From a virus, in IMG/VR virus record IMGVR_UViG_3300035181_000357, positions 124,001 to 188,000 of that record: a DNA stretch of 64,000 bases; one strand, 5' to 3'. The notes under the pieces were generated by a model, which saw nothing but the letters and a program-made list of their open reading frames with translations, did no database searches and was not told the origin of the DNA. Both the position numbers and the translations under genes were made by a program. Positions within the stretch are counted from its first letter, which is position 1, and every line of letters begins with the position of its first letter. Shown in pieces: positions 37,409 to 45,848 of this stretch.

Positions 37409-37441
37409 TTACCCAGAACAGTAATTCTTACGTAATCTATT
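37409..37441 (+). promoter_or_regulatory. Phage promoter, TTRYCY-N18-TAATCTA class (2 of 7)
   Basis: TTACCC (37409-37414), 18-nt spacer, TAATCTATT (37433-37441), starting directly after the deaminase stop codon and 36 nt before the next start. Confidence 0.7.
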
Positions 37442-37476
37442 CCAGAGCGATGATGCTCATCTCCACGAGGAATCCC

Positions 37477-37713
37477 ATGCAGAAGCTGGTCAATCCTATC
37501 CTGATCGCCAACAAGCCTGAGACCTTCACTCCCTACCAGGTTCGCCAGGTCCAGAAGTTGTCTGAGAAGTTCCAGATGGTTTCGATCCCTGAAGCCGACC
37601 TGAACCGTACCCAGAAGGCTCCCCTGTCGGTCCTGTTCTACGACTGCAATGGGAAGCTGAACCTGTACCGCATCGGCCAGCATAACGTCCTCGGGAAGCG
37701 GGTTACTCGGTAA
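37477..37713 (+). CDS. Small early-type protein, unknown
   Basis: 78 residues from ATG 37477, which has CGAGG 6 nt before it; the longer reading from 37450 lacks a ribosome site. Compact alpha/beta composition with YQVRQVQKLSEKFQM and LSVLFYDCNGKLNLYRIG. From here to ~47.25 kb the codons are visibly richer in C and G at third positions than in the structural block. Confidence 0.55.
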   Translation: MQKLVNPILIANKPETFTPYQVRQVQKLSEKFQMVSIPEADLNRTQKAPLSVLFYDCNGKLNLYRIGQHNVLGKRVTR

Positions 37714-37738
37714 ATCTACTGTTCAGAACCCCAATTCA

Positions 37739-37771
37739 TTGTCCAAAACGGTAAGAATCGCGTAATCTAGT
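37739..37771 (+). promoter_or_regulatory. Phage promoter, TTRYCY-N18-TAATCTA class (3 of 7)
   Basis: TTGTCC (37739-37744), 18-nt spacer, TAATCTAGT (37763-37771). GGAGGT and ATG 37788 follow at once, giving a very short leader. Confidence 0.75.
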
Positions 37772-37787
37772 GTTCTGGAGGTGTTAA

Positions 37788-38474
37788 ATGGCTAAGACTG
37801 CCGTGATCGACGTGTTCGGTGCTGCCCCTGTGGTGCCCAGCAAGAGGAAGGCTGAAAAGGGTGAAAAGCCTGGTATCGAGTCCGGTGTGGCTCTCGCCAA
37901 GGTCGCCGCCATCGACTTCATCATGAAGTCTCTGAAGGGTGTTCGCGAGACCTACGAAGGCATGCTCAAAGACGAGATGCTGGACAAGTTCGTGGAAACT
38001 GGCCTGGCTGGTCAGAAGCGTCCAGACAACTACCGTGGTGTGAACGGTAAGGGTGAAGCTAGCTGCGAGATGCGCAAGCGTTCCACGGCATCACCTCTGT
38101 CGGATGATGAAGTGTCTGAGCTTGCGAAGCTCGGCATCGAAATCAAGCTGGAAACCGTGCAGGAAGAGATGTTCGTGTTCAACGCTGAAGTGCTGAAGAA
38201 CCCTGAACTTCGGGCCAAGATCTCGGCAGCTTTCGCCAAGATCGACTTCGGTGACATCCAGCCCATCTCCAAGATCGAAGCCCAGCAGAAGTACGTGGCC
38301 TCTGAGGAAGCGATCGAGGAAGTGTTCAAGAAGTCCAAGACCCAGGCGATCGGCTCCAAGTTGCTGTCGATGCTCACGACCCTGGCGGTCAAGAGCAAGT
38401 GGAATGGTAATAAGTCTGATGCCTACGCTCTCCTCGCGGAAGAGGACAGCATCACCTCGGTCACTCTGTCCTAA
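37788..38474 (+). CDS. Charged alpha-helical protein, unknown
   Basis: 228 residues, rich in A/E/K, no membrane span. A basic segment SKRKAEKGEKPG is near the N-terminus; long amphipathic helices follow. Strong promoter, strong GGAGGT and biased codons point to high early expression. Stop and the next start overlap (TAATG), so it is coupled to the ligase-like gene. Possible nucleic-acid binding, not shown. Confidence 0.55.
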   Translation: MAKTAVIDVFGAAPVVPSKRKAEKGEKPGIESGVALAKVAAIDFIMKSLKGVRETYEGMLKDEMLDKFVETGLAGQKRPDNYRGVNGKGEASCEMRKRSTASPLSDDEVSELAKLGIEIKLETVQEEMFVFNAEVLKNPELRAKISAAFAKIDFGDIQPISKIEAQQKYVASEEAIEEVFKKSKTQAIGSKLLSMLTTLAVKSKWNGNKSDAYALLAEEDSITSVTLS

Positions 38475-39058
38475 TGTTCTACCCTCCTCGTCCAGAGAAG
38501 GCTGTCGATCCATCCGAGTTGGGGCGATTTGAATCACTCGGATGGATCGGTCAGTTCAAGAAGAATGGTACGTACACTGTACCGGATAGAGAGAAGGTCT
38601 ACACGAGGCATCTCGAACCTCACAAGTTGTGGAACCCAAACGACAGCAAGGCGATGACAGAGATCCGAAAGATTCCTGGGATCACTCTCTGTTCCGAACT
38701 CCTTCATAAGAAGGTTAGTGGTGGAAGCCAGGATACTCTGTACATACATGACATCCTCGTCATCAACAACGAAGATCTCGTTGGAGTATCCTACGAAGAC
38801 AGGTACAAGATGCTGTTGAATTTGTTCGTATGGAAAGATGAAGGAAACCCTGACTATTTTGTCGTAAACAAGAATCTATGGATCAGCAAGTGGATCTACA
38901 AAGGTTTCCTGAAAACGTTCAATGCCATGACCAATCCTGAAGATGAAGGTTTGGTTCTGAAGAATCCCAAAGCCAAACTGGCTTTCTGTGGTAAACCAGG
39001 AAGTAACAGTAGTTGGCAGATTAAGTGTCGCCGACCCCATAAGAATTACAGCTTCTGA
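38474..39058 (+). CDS. Minimal ATP-dependent ligase-like nucleotidyltransferase
   Basis: 194 residues. Motif I is QFKKNGTYT (K-x-N-G, with Lys as the adenylated residue). Motif III-like YIHDILVINNEDL, motif IV EGLVLKNP (EG-x-V-x-K) and motif V QIKCRRPHKNY follow in the correct order. Only the nucleotidyltransferase domain is present; there is no OB fold. It could seal RNA or DNA nicks, or act with a partner. The later RNA ligase at 57134 is of a different subfamily. It shares an operon with the charged protein before it. Confidence 0.75.
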   Translation: MFYPPRPEKAVDPSELGRFESLGWIGQFKKNGTYTVPDREKVYTRHLEPHKLWNPNDSKAMTEIRKIPGITLCSELLHKKVSGGSQDTLYIHDILVINNEDLVGVSYEDRYKMLLNLFVWKDEGNPDYFVVNKNLWISKWIYKGFLKTFNAMTNPEDEGLVLKNPKAKLAFCGKPGSNSSWQIKCRRPHKNYSF

Positions 39059-39073
39059 ATTGACCATTAAAAG

Positions 39074-39106
39074 TTACCTATTAGAGAAATGACCAAGTAA
39101 TCTAGT
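39074..39106 (+). promoter_or_regulatory. Phage promoter, TTRYCY-N18-TAATCTA class (4 of 7)
   Basis: TTACCT (39074-39079), 18-nt spacer, TAATCTAGT (39098-39106), followed by GAGGAGG and the rIIA start at 39124. Confidence 0.75.
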
Positions 39107-39123
39107 GGGTCGAGGAGGAAATA

Positions 39124-41271
39124 ATGAAGCTGAGTGGCGTGCAGGAAGCGGGTTCGGTTCAGGTGATGGCACCTGGTGTCCAGAGAACCTTCCAGATCCA
39201 CAATAACATCAAGTCCTTCAGGATCCTGTCTGATGGCCTTTACAGTGATAAAATCACTGCGGTTATCCGGGAACTGTCCTGCAATGCCTGGGATTCTCAT
39301 GTGGCAGCTGGTAAGAAGACCGTGCCATTCGAGGTCCATTTCCCCACTGGCCTGGAACCCTGGTTCAGCGTCCGTGACTTCGGGATCGGTCTTTGTGAAG
39401 AGGACATCTACGACCTCTACACCACGTACTTCAGTTCCAGCAAGGACCAGTCGAACGAGTTCATCGGTGCACTCGGTCTCGGTTCCAAGTCTCCCTTCTC
39501 GTACTGTGAGACTTTCACGGTAACTTCGAACTTCAATGGTTCGAAGCAGATCTTCAGTGCTTTCATCAGCGAAGAAGGTCTCCCGACCATCATCAAGATG
39601 CACGAAGAGACTACGACTGAAGGCAATGGCCTGGAAGTCAAGTTCCCGGTGAAGCGTGATGACATCAGCAACTTCCACTACAAGGGTGCCAATGTCTTCG
39701 AGTTCTTCGAAGTCGCTCCCAAGCATAATCTCAGTGGACAGCGTATTCCCAAGAACGACTACATCCTTAAGGGTATCGTGGATGGGTGCTGGTGGGGGAT
39801 TCGTGCTGGTGCTGGCAACGTTCGTGCCGTCATGGGATCCATCTCCTATCCTCTCGATCTGAGTGGGCATGGTCTCAGCTCTGAAGAGCAGACTGTCGCC
39901 GCCTGTGGTATCGATATCCAGTTCAATCTTGGGGATCTCGAGATCGCTGCCAGCCGTGAAAAGCTGTCCTTCAACAAGATCACGATCGCCAACGTGACCA
40001 AGCGTTATCGTGCCATTTTCGAGCAGATGAACAAAGAGATCCACGACAAGCTCGATGCCGCTACCACTGTGTGGGATGCTCGCAAGGCTCTCTTCTTGAT
40101 GACGAATGACCAGTCGGTTGGTCGCATCGTTCGCAACCTGATCCAGACCAACTCGATCAAGGGCAAATACACCAACTTCGAGTTCGATGGTAGTACCTCT
40201 GGATCTTTCAAGGCCACGGAGTATCCGGAACTGAATGTCATCGGTGTCTCTCCTGCTTCTGGGATCTGGGCCAAGAAGAATCTGTATTCCAGTGACTACA
40301 AGGTTAAGATCGAAGCCTCTAGCAGTCAGCGATTCATCCTGAACGATATGTTCCGTGGTCACAACCAGATCCTCGCTGAACTGGTCAAGGATGGTAGTCG
40401 CTTCATCATGCTGACTCCTCGCAAACTCAAGGATCTCTCGGATGACGAGAAGGTCGAGGCTGCAAAGCTGGCTGCTGAACAGGTCGAGAAGTTCATGGCG
40501 AACTTCGAAGGTGCCAAGCTCGAGAAGATCAGCGACTACCATGATCTGCTTGAAAAGCGTGTCCCAGGTGAAAAGAAGACCCGGATTCGCAAGAACTACT
40601 TCCACTACGTCGGTAATAAGACCTGGGGTGGTTCGTTTGAGCACATCCCCGACGCCGAGTTCGATACGGCTACCGATGGCGATGTCTTGTTCTTCCCAAT
40701 TCACAACATGAAGCCAGCCCAGGACCGTATGGAGCAGGAAAGTGCCGAGGATTTCAGCACCTTCATCTATCGGCTTCGTCAGGCCGGGATCATAGGCAAG
40801 GATACCAAGCTGGTCGCCTACAAGGTTCGGGAAGAGTTCGAGATCTCTGAGCCTGAGAAGGATCTGCTCACTTTCGTGGACGAGACTATCGCCAAGAAGC
40901 TGACCGATCCCAAGATCGCTAGCTACTACAACGATGACAATTCCTTCACTGTCCCCGATCTCTTCAACTCCTATGAGATCTGGAACACTCGCAAGGGCAC
41001 AAAGGGTCAGGCTTTCTTCGCTACCAAGTTCGGTGCCTTGATGGCCGAATACCGAGAGTACAAGGATGGCCGGGACAAGAATTCTGAATTCATTCGTATG
41101 TGCTACACCCTTGGTATCAAGAAGCAGAAGAGTATGTTCACCAAGGATCTGGCCGATAAGTGCAAGAAAGTTGCCACCAAGTATCCCATGCTCAGTCTTC
41201 TCCAAACCTACTACATCGCCAACAACCTTGAAATTCTAACCGATTACCTGAATCTCGTTGATTCTCAGTAA
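39124..41271 (+). CDS. rIIA: rIIA-like GHKL-ATPase protein
   Basis: 715 residues, close to T4 rIIA (725). The N-terminal GHKL fold shows the N box RELSCNAWDSH (~49-59), the G1 box VRDFGIGL (~82-89) and G2 GALGLGSKSPF (~111-121). The rest is unassigned as in T4. It is followed directly by the rIIB homologue, the classic gene pair. T4 rII proteins protect infected cells from RexAB exclusion and act at the membrane; the role here is by homology. A 712-codon open frame on the opposite strand is a by-product of codon bias. Confidence 0.85.
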   Translation: MKLSGVQEAGSVQVMAPGVQRTFQIHNNIKSFRILSDGLYSDKITAVIRELSCNAWDSHVAAGKKTVPFEVHFPTGLEPWFSVRDFGIGLCEEDIYDLYTTYFSSSKDQSNEFIGALGLGSKSPFSYCETFTVTSNFNGSKQIFSAFISEEGLPTIIKMHEETTTEGNGLEVKFPVKRDDISNFHYKGANVFEFFEVAPKHNLSGQRIPKNDYILKGIVDGCWWGIRAGAGNVRAVMGSISYPLDLSGHGLSSEEQTVAACGIDIQFNLGDLEIAASREKLSFNKITIANVTKRYRAIFEQMNKEIHDKLDAATTVWDARKALFLMTNDQSVGRIVRNLIQTNSIKGKYTNFEFDGSTSGSFKATEYPELNVIGVSPASGIWAKKNLYSSDYKVKIEASSSQRFILNDMFRGHNQILAELVKDGSRFIMLTPRKLKDLSDDEKVEAAKLAAEQVEKFMANFEGAKLEKISDYHDLLEKRVPGEKKTRIRKNYFHYVGNKTWGGSFEHIPDAEFDTATDGDVLFFPIHNMKPAQDRMEQESAEDFSTFIYRLRQAGIIGKDTKLVAYKVREEFEISEPEKDLLTFVDETIAKKLTDPKIASYYNDDNSFTVPDLFNSYEIWNTRKGTKGQAFFATKFGALMAEYREYKDGRDKNSEFIRMCYTLGIKKQKSMFTKDLADKCKKVATKYPMLSLLQTYYIANNLEILTDYLNLVDSQ

Positions 41272-41292
41272 TCCAACCCAGAAGGAGATACC

Positions 41293-42408
41293 ATGTTTCC
41301 AATGATCATCACCAAGTCGTATATCAATCTCGTGATTGGTGGACGCTCTCGAACGGTGGAAGCTTCCAACAAGTTCTTCCCTCAGCTTCTTGATGCAGTC
41401 AAGAACCAGGCTTGGGAGGCTGTTGATACGCTCTCCGATCTGGCCCAGGCCATCAACAAGGCTGGTGCTGGCAAGGTCGTGGTCGAAGACGGTGTTGTCT
41501 TCTACGATGGTATGCCTGTCCACAACATCGTCGCCACCAGAATCCTGGACATGCTGGCCGAGGGTTGGACTGTGGATCCTATGATCAAGTTCTTGGAGAA
41601 CCTGCTCCAGAACCCTGTGGCATCTGCCATCGATGAGCTCTATCTCTTCATGGAAGCCAATTCCCTGCCTCTGACTCCGGATGGACATTTCCTGGCCTAC
41701 AAGGTGGTCACTTCCAACTTCAAGGACAAGCAGACCAAGACCTTTGACAATTCGGTCGGTGCTGTCCTGGATATGGATCGTGCCAAGTGCGATCTGGATC
41801 GGAACAACCATTGCAGTAGTGGTTTCCACTTCTGTGGCTTCAGCTATCTCTGTCACTTCGGTTCTGCCGATGACCAGATCATGATCGTCAAAGTGAATCC
41901 CAAGGATGTCACCAGCATTCCTAGCGACTACCAGAATGCCAAGGGTCGTGCCTGTCACTATGTGATCCAGGAGCACTACGGCAAGTTCAGTGACTTCTTC
42001 GAAGTCGATCGTCTGGCCACTGCGGCTGTCACCGAGACCAGTGAGATCGAGTTCCTTGCTGTCGAAGGCAATCCCATTCGTAGCCTTCGTGAGCTTCTCG
42101 GATTCAGCCAGCGCGAAGTGGCCGAGTATGCTGGCTACAGCAAGTCAACGCTGTGGAATGCCGAGCAGATCTCCAACACTCCCAAGGTCGAGACGATGGA
42201 TCGCTGGGCCCAGGCCATGACCGATCTTCGCAACGAGCGAGACGAGACGAGTGTTCGTAAGTACACCTTCAAGATCGATGAAGCCATTCGCATCATGATC
42301 GAGACCCTCCCAAGCGAGGACGAGGCTGAATTCGAAACCTCCTTGAGTGACTTCGAGCCTGAATACTGCGAGGACTGTGATCAGGATCTCGACGACTGCG
42401 ACTGTTAA
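41293..42408 (+). CDS. rIIB: rIIB-like protein with a helix-turn-helix insert
   Basis: 371 residues, GGAGATACC before ATG. Core rIIB motifs: MIKFLENLLQNP, DELYLFMEANSLPLTPDGHFLAYKVV, NSVGAVLDMDRAKCDLDRN, CSSGFHFCGFSYLCHFG. At ~262-291 there is an XRE-type helix-turn-helix (LRELLGFSQREVAEYAGYSK), followed by an acidic tail with CEDCDQDLDDCDC. T4 rIIB (312 residues) ends differently, so the added DNA-binding-like segment is notable. It follows rIIA by 21 nt and precedes a terminator. Confidence 0.85.
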   Translation: MFPMIITKSYINLVIGGRSRTVEASNKFFPQLLDAVKNQAWEAVDTLSDLAQAINKAGAGKVVVEDGVVFYDGMPVHNIVATRILDMLAEGWTVDPMIKFLENLLQNPVASAIDELYLFMEANSLPLTPDGHFLAYKVVTSNFKDKQTKTFDNSVGAVLDMDRAKCDLDRNNHCSSGFHFCGFSYLCHFGSADDQIMIVKVNPKDVTSIPSDYQNAKGRACHYVIQEHYGKFSDFFEVDRLATAAVTETSEIEFLAVEGNPIRSLRELLGFSQREVAEYAGYSKSTLWNAEQISNTPKVETMDRWAQAMTDLRNERDETSVRKYTFKIDEAIRIMIETLPSEDEAEFETSLSDFEPEYCEDCDQDLDDCDC

Positions 42409-42432
42409 GTCCTACAATCCCAATGACTTCCG

Positions 42433-42454
42433 ATGGGGCCTTAAGTGGCCCCAT
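42433..42454 (+). terminator. Terminator after rIIB
   Basis: ATGGGGCC (42433-42440) / GGCCCCAT (42447-42454), 8 GC-rich pairs with a 6-nt loop, followed by TTCATT. It ends the rII operon before the next class promoter. Confidence 0.8.
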
Positions 42455-42470
42455 TTCATTGGTTAAGAAA

Positions 42471-42503
42471 TTATCCTGAATGGTAAGAACCCAGTAATAT
42501 AGT
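42471..42503 (+). promoter_or_regulatory. Phage promoter, TTRYCY-N18-TAATATA variant (5 of 7)
   Basis: TTATCC (42471-42476), 18-nt spacer, TAATATAGT (42495-42503), directly between the rIIB terminator and the next gene. Confidence 0.7.
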
Positions 42504-42521
42504 TTCTTGAGGAGAATCGCC

Positions 42522-42923
42522 ATGATCACCACCATCAGCCGTTCTGACATGTCTGTCCTTCGTTCCGAGGTCAATGCGGCCATCGCCGCTGTCGCCACCA
42601 AACATGGTCTGGTGATGGCCCTGGGATCCGGGAAGTTCAATGAAAAGAACGCTTCCTTCAAGCTCGAGATCTCCACCAAGGATCAGAATACTGGGATGGT
42701 GAAGAGCAGGGAAGCCACCAGCTTCGAAGTCAATGCCCATTTCTACGGCTTCAAGGCCGAGGATCTCGGTACCACCTTCAAATCGAATGGTCGGACTTTC
42801 AAGATCACGGGTCTCAACACTCGTCGTCCCAAGTTCCCTCTCCTGGCTGTCTGTGTGGAAGATGGGCGAACCTACAAGTTCCCTGACACGACCGTCCTGG
42901 CCTACCTTGGCCGAAAGAAGTAA
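42522..42923 (+). CDS. Small conserved-looking phage protein, unknown
   Basis: 133 residues from ATG 42522; a TTG at 42507 in frame overlaps the GAGGAG ribosome site and is rejected. Beta-rich second half (FKSNGRTFKITGLNTRRPKF, VCVEDGRTYKFPD) looks like a small barrel that could bind nucleic acid. First gene of an operon with the receiver-like protein and the 267-residue protein. Confidence 0.55.
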   Translation: MITTISRSDMSVLRSEVNAAIAAVATKHGLVMALGSGKFNEKNASFKLEISTKDQNTGMVKSREATSFEVNAHFYGFKAEDLGTTFKSNGRTFKITGLNTRRPKFPLLAVCVEDGRTYKFPDTTVLAYLGRKK

Positions 42924-42925
42924 CG

Positions 42926-43282
42926 ATGCTCAAGGTCCTGTTCATCGACGATCAGATCGAGCGTGTGGAAGCTGCTAAAGCGTATCTGACCAGAGAGGGG
43001 GACGAATTCACCTGGGCTACTGAAGTCCCCAACAACCTCGAAGACTACGACATCATCTCTTTCGATAACGATCTCGGTGTTGCTCCTGAAAAGGATGTCG
43101 TGATCCAGTTGGGTAAGCGTCTGTTCTGTGGTAACTGTTCTCTCGCGAACAAGATCATCACGGTCCATTCTATGAACCCTGTGGCCGCTGCCCGTATTGG
43201 AAGCTTGTGTGAAGGTTTGGGTGCCACCAATGTGGCCATCGTTCCCTTCTCTCGTATGTTGTTAGGTCCCAACCAGTTGTAG
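42926..43282 (+). CDS. Cyclic-phosphate-processing receiver-like (cREC) protein
   Basis: 118 residues with a receiver fold: VLFIDDQ at 4-10 (acidic pair), YDIISFDNDLG at ~41-51 (phosphoacceptor-like Asp in a SFDNDLG context), ITVHSMNPVAAARIG at ~78-92. These H-S-M-N-P and D-N-D-L-G signatures are those of the cREC/cyclic-phosphate processing domain, which is found beside RNA ligases and kinases and is proposed to process cyclic phosphate ends. It starts 2 nt after the previous stop. It fits the RNA-repair set elsewhere in the window. Confidence 0.7.
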   Translation: MLKVLFIDDQIERVEAAKAYLTREGDEFTWATEVPNNLEDYDIISFDNDLGVAPEKDVVIQLGKRLFCGNCSLANKIITVHSMNPVAAARIGSLCEGLGATNVAIVPFSRMLLGPNQL

Positions 43283-43290
43283 GAGTTGTG

Positions 43291-44091
43291 GTGCACAAGT
43301 TCTATTCTGACCGTTCCGATAACGATGACCACGCCGATCAGAACGGCTGGAACCATGGTCTTGGTAAGGTTGTTCGCAAGGCCGTTCAGGATCCTGAGGC
43401 TACTGCCTACGATAGCTTGGATTCCCTTCCGAAGCACGAAAACAACCACAAACGCCTTGGGTACTGGGGACATCGTCGTCCCAACATCCACTGGCGAAAG
43501 GTCAATCGTTGGGTTCTGGCCCAGGTTGGTAGGCATATCGACGATGTCCGTTCTGAGTTCATCAAACTGGCCAACGAAGGTGATCCCTACATCCGTGAAC
43601 GCCTCGTCTCAGCTTTCGAATCCAATGTCCCGACCATCCGTGGGCAGATTGAAATCTGCATCAGCAAAGAGGGTGGATGGCCATACCTTGGTCTGGTTAC
43701 TGAAACCGGGCACATCGAAAAGAGCTACTACCGTCGTCGAGATCTGTACATCAATCTCTCTGGGATCATCTGTCAGGTTTCCAACAAGACGTACAAGGAG
43801 CTTGAACGCCTTCAGGAGAAGCAGCGGAAGGAAAGCAACAACAAGGTTATCTGGGTTAATGATGTCCGAGGTTTCATCTGTCTCCGGGATCAGTGGTTCG
43901 AAGTCATCTATGCTAAGTTGAACTCTGATTTCAATCGCAATCTTCTTAGCCTTGACTGTCTTCTGTGTCGGAAGCTGAAGAAGAGCTGGTATAACTCGCA
44001 CCTCGAAGTCTTCGGTCATCTCCACGGTAATATCTACTGTGTCGCCCTTCGGTCTGTGTCTTATCGAGATATCGAAAAACTTCTTGTGTAG
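43291..44091 (+). CDS. Trp-rich basic protein, unknown
   Basis: 266 residues from the second of two adjacent GTG codons (43291), because TAGGAG lies 5 nt before it and only 2 nt before the first. Aromatic and basic, with GYWGHRRPNIHWRKVNRWVL and CLLCRKLKKSW (C-x-x-C). Unknown family. Its 3' end (about 80 bases) has a degraded copy at 44330-44412. Confidence 0.55.
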   Translation: MHKFYSDRSDNDDHADQNGWNHGLGKVVRKAVQDPEATAYDSLDSLPKHENNHKRLGYWGHRRPNIHWRKVNRWVLAQVGRHIDDVRSEFIKLANEGDPYIRERLVSAFESNVPTIRGQIEICISKEGGWPYLGLVTETGHIEKSYYRRRDLYINLSGIICQVSNKTYKELERLQEKQRKESNNKVIWVNDVRGFICLRDQWFEVIYAKLNSDFNRNLLSLDCLLCRKLKKSWYNSHLEVFGHLHGNIYCVALRSVSYRDIEKLLV

Positions 44092-44164
44092 TTCTTTTAA
44101 ATCAAAGACGATTCTTTTAAGTTTGCTATGATTGCTGATGAACTTAACTTAACAAGGTGAAGTA

Positions 44165-44299
44165 ATGTATCGTGAACATGATGAAAAAGAATGTAAGAGC
44201 TGTAATTGCCCTGAGCATGGTAAGCCAAATGGTGGGGCAGGAGAGATTACCCTCCTGTTTGTAATCATTGTTGTTGTTGTTCTCTTGTATTGGAGATAA
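44165..44299 (+). CDS. 44-residue Cys-rich membrane peptide
   Basis: MYREHDEKECKSCNCPEHGK... carries a C-x-x-C-x-C cluster at 10-15 and a C-terminal hydrophobic span (ITLLFVIIVVVVLLYW). Ribosome site AAGGTGA 5 nt before ATG. It is likely a small membrane protein with a cytoplasmic metal-binding head; function unknown. Confidence 0.55.
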   Translation: MYREHDEKECKSCNCPEHGKPNGGAGEITLLFVIIVVVVLLYWR

Positions 44300-44329
44300 C
44301 ATGGCTGAATGTAGGCAATGTCAAAATCC

Positions 44330-44412
44330 TCATCTCAAAAGTCTTCGGATCTCTACATGGTAATGTCTACTACATTATCGAGATATCGAAAAACTTCTTG
44401 TGTAGTTCTTTT
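44330..44412 (+). pseudogene. Degraded duplicate of the 43291 gene 3' end
   Basis: Positions 44338-44370 match 44005-44037 with scattered substitutions (both contain GTCTTCGG...GGTAAT.TCTAC). About 20 bases are then missing, and the match resumes as the exact 38-bp repeat. A 20-codon frame (44301-44363, C-x-x-C) starts just after the membrane peptide and runs into it; I do not count it as a firm gene. Confidence 0.6.
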
Positions 44413-44494
44413 GACTTCGAGTAATAATTATGTAGAACCAAACGGTTCTCTTCCCACAGAGAGTGGGTCGTATTAAAAATACACGGAGAGTGTC

Positions 44495-45508
44495 ATGCAT
44501 GAATATGCGATCGTCATCGGAAGATTTCAACCCTTCCATCTGGCCCACAAGCAACTGCTCGAGAAAGCGTTCGAGGTTGCGAGTAGGGTCATAATTATTT
44601 TAGGTAGCCATGCAGCTGCCCAAACTTCCAAGAATCCCTGGACTAGTCAAGAACGAATCAAGATGATCGAGTCGGCTCTGACACAAGAGCAGAGTGATCG
44701 CATTACATTCCTTCCAGTCCGCGACTATCTTTACAATGAGAATGTCTGGTTGTCTGAAATTCAGCAGAAGGTTAAGGTGGTCACCAACAACTCCAAATCG
44801 GTCGTGTTGATTGGTCACATGAAGGATGAGTCAAGCAGTTATCTCAAGACTTTCCCTCAGTGGGAATTCATTGAGACCAAGGCCGCTTTTGATCTGTCTG
44901 CTACTGATATTCGCCATTCTCTGTTCACCACTGAAGGATGGGCTGACTCAGCTCAAAAAGTTCCTCAGAAGGTGCAAAACTATCTGGTCAACTGGTGCCG
45001 AACTTCGGACTATGTTCGCCTGAAGGAAGAGTACACCTACCTCCAGAAGTATAAGGCTTCTTGGGCTGTGGCTCCTTATCCTGTGACCTTCGTGACTGCT
45101 GACGCTGTCGTGATCAAGTCTGGTCACGTCCTAGTGGTCAAGCGTGGTGGAAATCCTGGCAAGGGCTTGATCGCTCTCCCTGGTGGATTCGTAAATCAGA
45201 ATGAAAGCCTTGATGTGGCTTGCCTTCGAGAGCTCAAGGAAGAGACCAAGATAAAGGTCAGCATGGATAAGCTGACCTCTGCTCGTCAAACCAACCACGT
45301 GTTCGACCACCCACAGCGTAGTCTCCGTGGTCGTACTATCACTTATGCCTACCTGTTCGACTTGGGTAAAGAGGGAGACCTCCCAACCGTCAAGGGTTCA
45401 GATGATGCCGAGACTGCTTTCTGGATGCCTATTGGAGATGTATATTCCAATGAGGCTACCTTCTTCGAAGATCATCGCGACATCATTCTCTATTTCCTCG
45501 GCCGATAG
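44495..45508 (+). CDS. nadM: Bifunctional NMN adenylyltransferase / Nudix hydrolase
   Basis: 337 residues. N-terminal NadM-type domain: VIGRFQPFHLAHKQLL (H-x-x-H equivalent), ILGSHAAAQTSKNPWTSQER, and FDLSATDIRHSLF (the S-x-T-x-I-R motif). The C-terminal Nudix box is complete: GGFVNQNESLDVACLRELKEE (G-x5-E-x7-RE-x2-EE). It makes NAD+ from NMN and ATP; the Nudix half may hydrolyse ADP-ribose-type products. It is the second step of the salvage path started by NAMPT at 45849. Same architecture as in cyanobacteria and T4-like phages such as KVP40. Confidence 0.9.
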   Translation: MHEYAIVIGRFQPFHLAHKQLLEKAFEVASRVIIILGSHAAAQTSKNPWTSQERIKMIESALTQEQSDRITFLPVRDYLYNENVWLSEIQQKVKVVTNNSKSVVLIGHMKDESSSYLKTFPQWEFIETKAAFDLSATDIRHSLFTTEGWADSAQKVPQKVQNYLVNWCRTSDYVRLKEEYTYLQKYKASWAVAPYPVTFVTADAVVIKSGHVLVVKRGGNPGKGLIALPGGFVNQNESLDVACLRELKEETKIKVSMDKLTSARQTNHVFDHPQRSLRGRTITYAYLFDLGKEGDLPTVKGSDDAETAFWMPIGDVYSNEATFFEDHRDIILYFLGR

Positions 45509-45514
45509 GCTACC

Positions 45515-45826
45515 ATGAATTCTCACAAACCTACTCCAACCATTTCCTACAAGGACAACTGGTACCATCACGAATACTATGTCGATGGGAAACAACTCAA
45601 GGACATTAGACGAGTTGAGATCGGAAAAGAATTAAAGTCATTCGTAGTTCCTGTCAACTCGTTCAAGGATGCTGTGACCTATAACGATATGGGTCATGAA
45701 TATACGTCATATTCAACTCAGTTTACCGTGACCATGCGCGACGAGATGCTTCTGATTCCAAACGAAATCCCTCTATCACGTCTTCTCAGTCTTGGCTTCT
45801 TCGTCAAACTCGTTGATGGTGAATAA
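45515..45826 (+). CDS. Small protein between the NAD genes, unknown
   Basis: 103 residues, starting 6 nt after nadM and ending 22 nt before nadV. Beta-rich with W-Y-H-H-E-Y-Y-V-D-G-K near residue 15-26. No family recognised. Its position suggests co-expression with the NAD salvage enzymes; it might be an accessory or an unrelated insert. Confidence 0.5.
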   Translation: MNSHKPTPTISYKDNWYHHEYYVDGKQLKDIRRVEIGKELKSFVVPVNSFKDAVTYNDMGHEYTSYSTQFTVTMRDEMLLIPNEIPLSRLLSLGFFVKLVDGE

Positions 45827-45848
45827 ACTTTCCTAAAGGAGAAATACC

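Larger units (their letters stand above)
44061..44412 (+). repeat. 38-bp direct repeat
   Basis: The last 31 coding bases of the preceding gene plus 7 downstream bases (44061-44098) recur exactly at 44375-44412. The match is within a longer diverged duplication (see 44330-44412). Confidence 0.8.

Noticed and set aside
39067-41205. 712-codon open frame antisense to rIIA
   Set aside because: The forward frame has clear GHKL motifs, a class promoter and a ribosome site. The reverse frame is a low-complexity mirror of forward codon bias with no recognisable motif.
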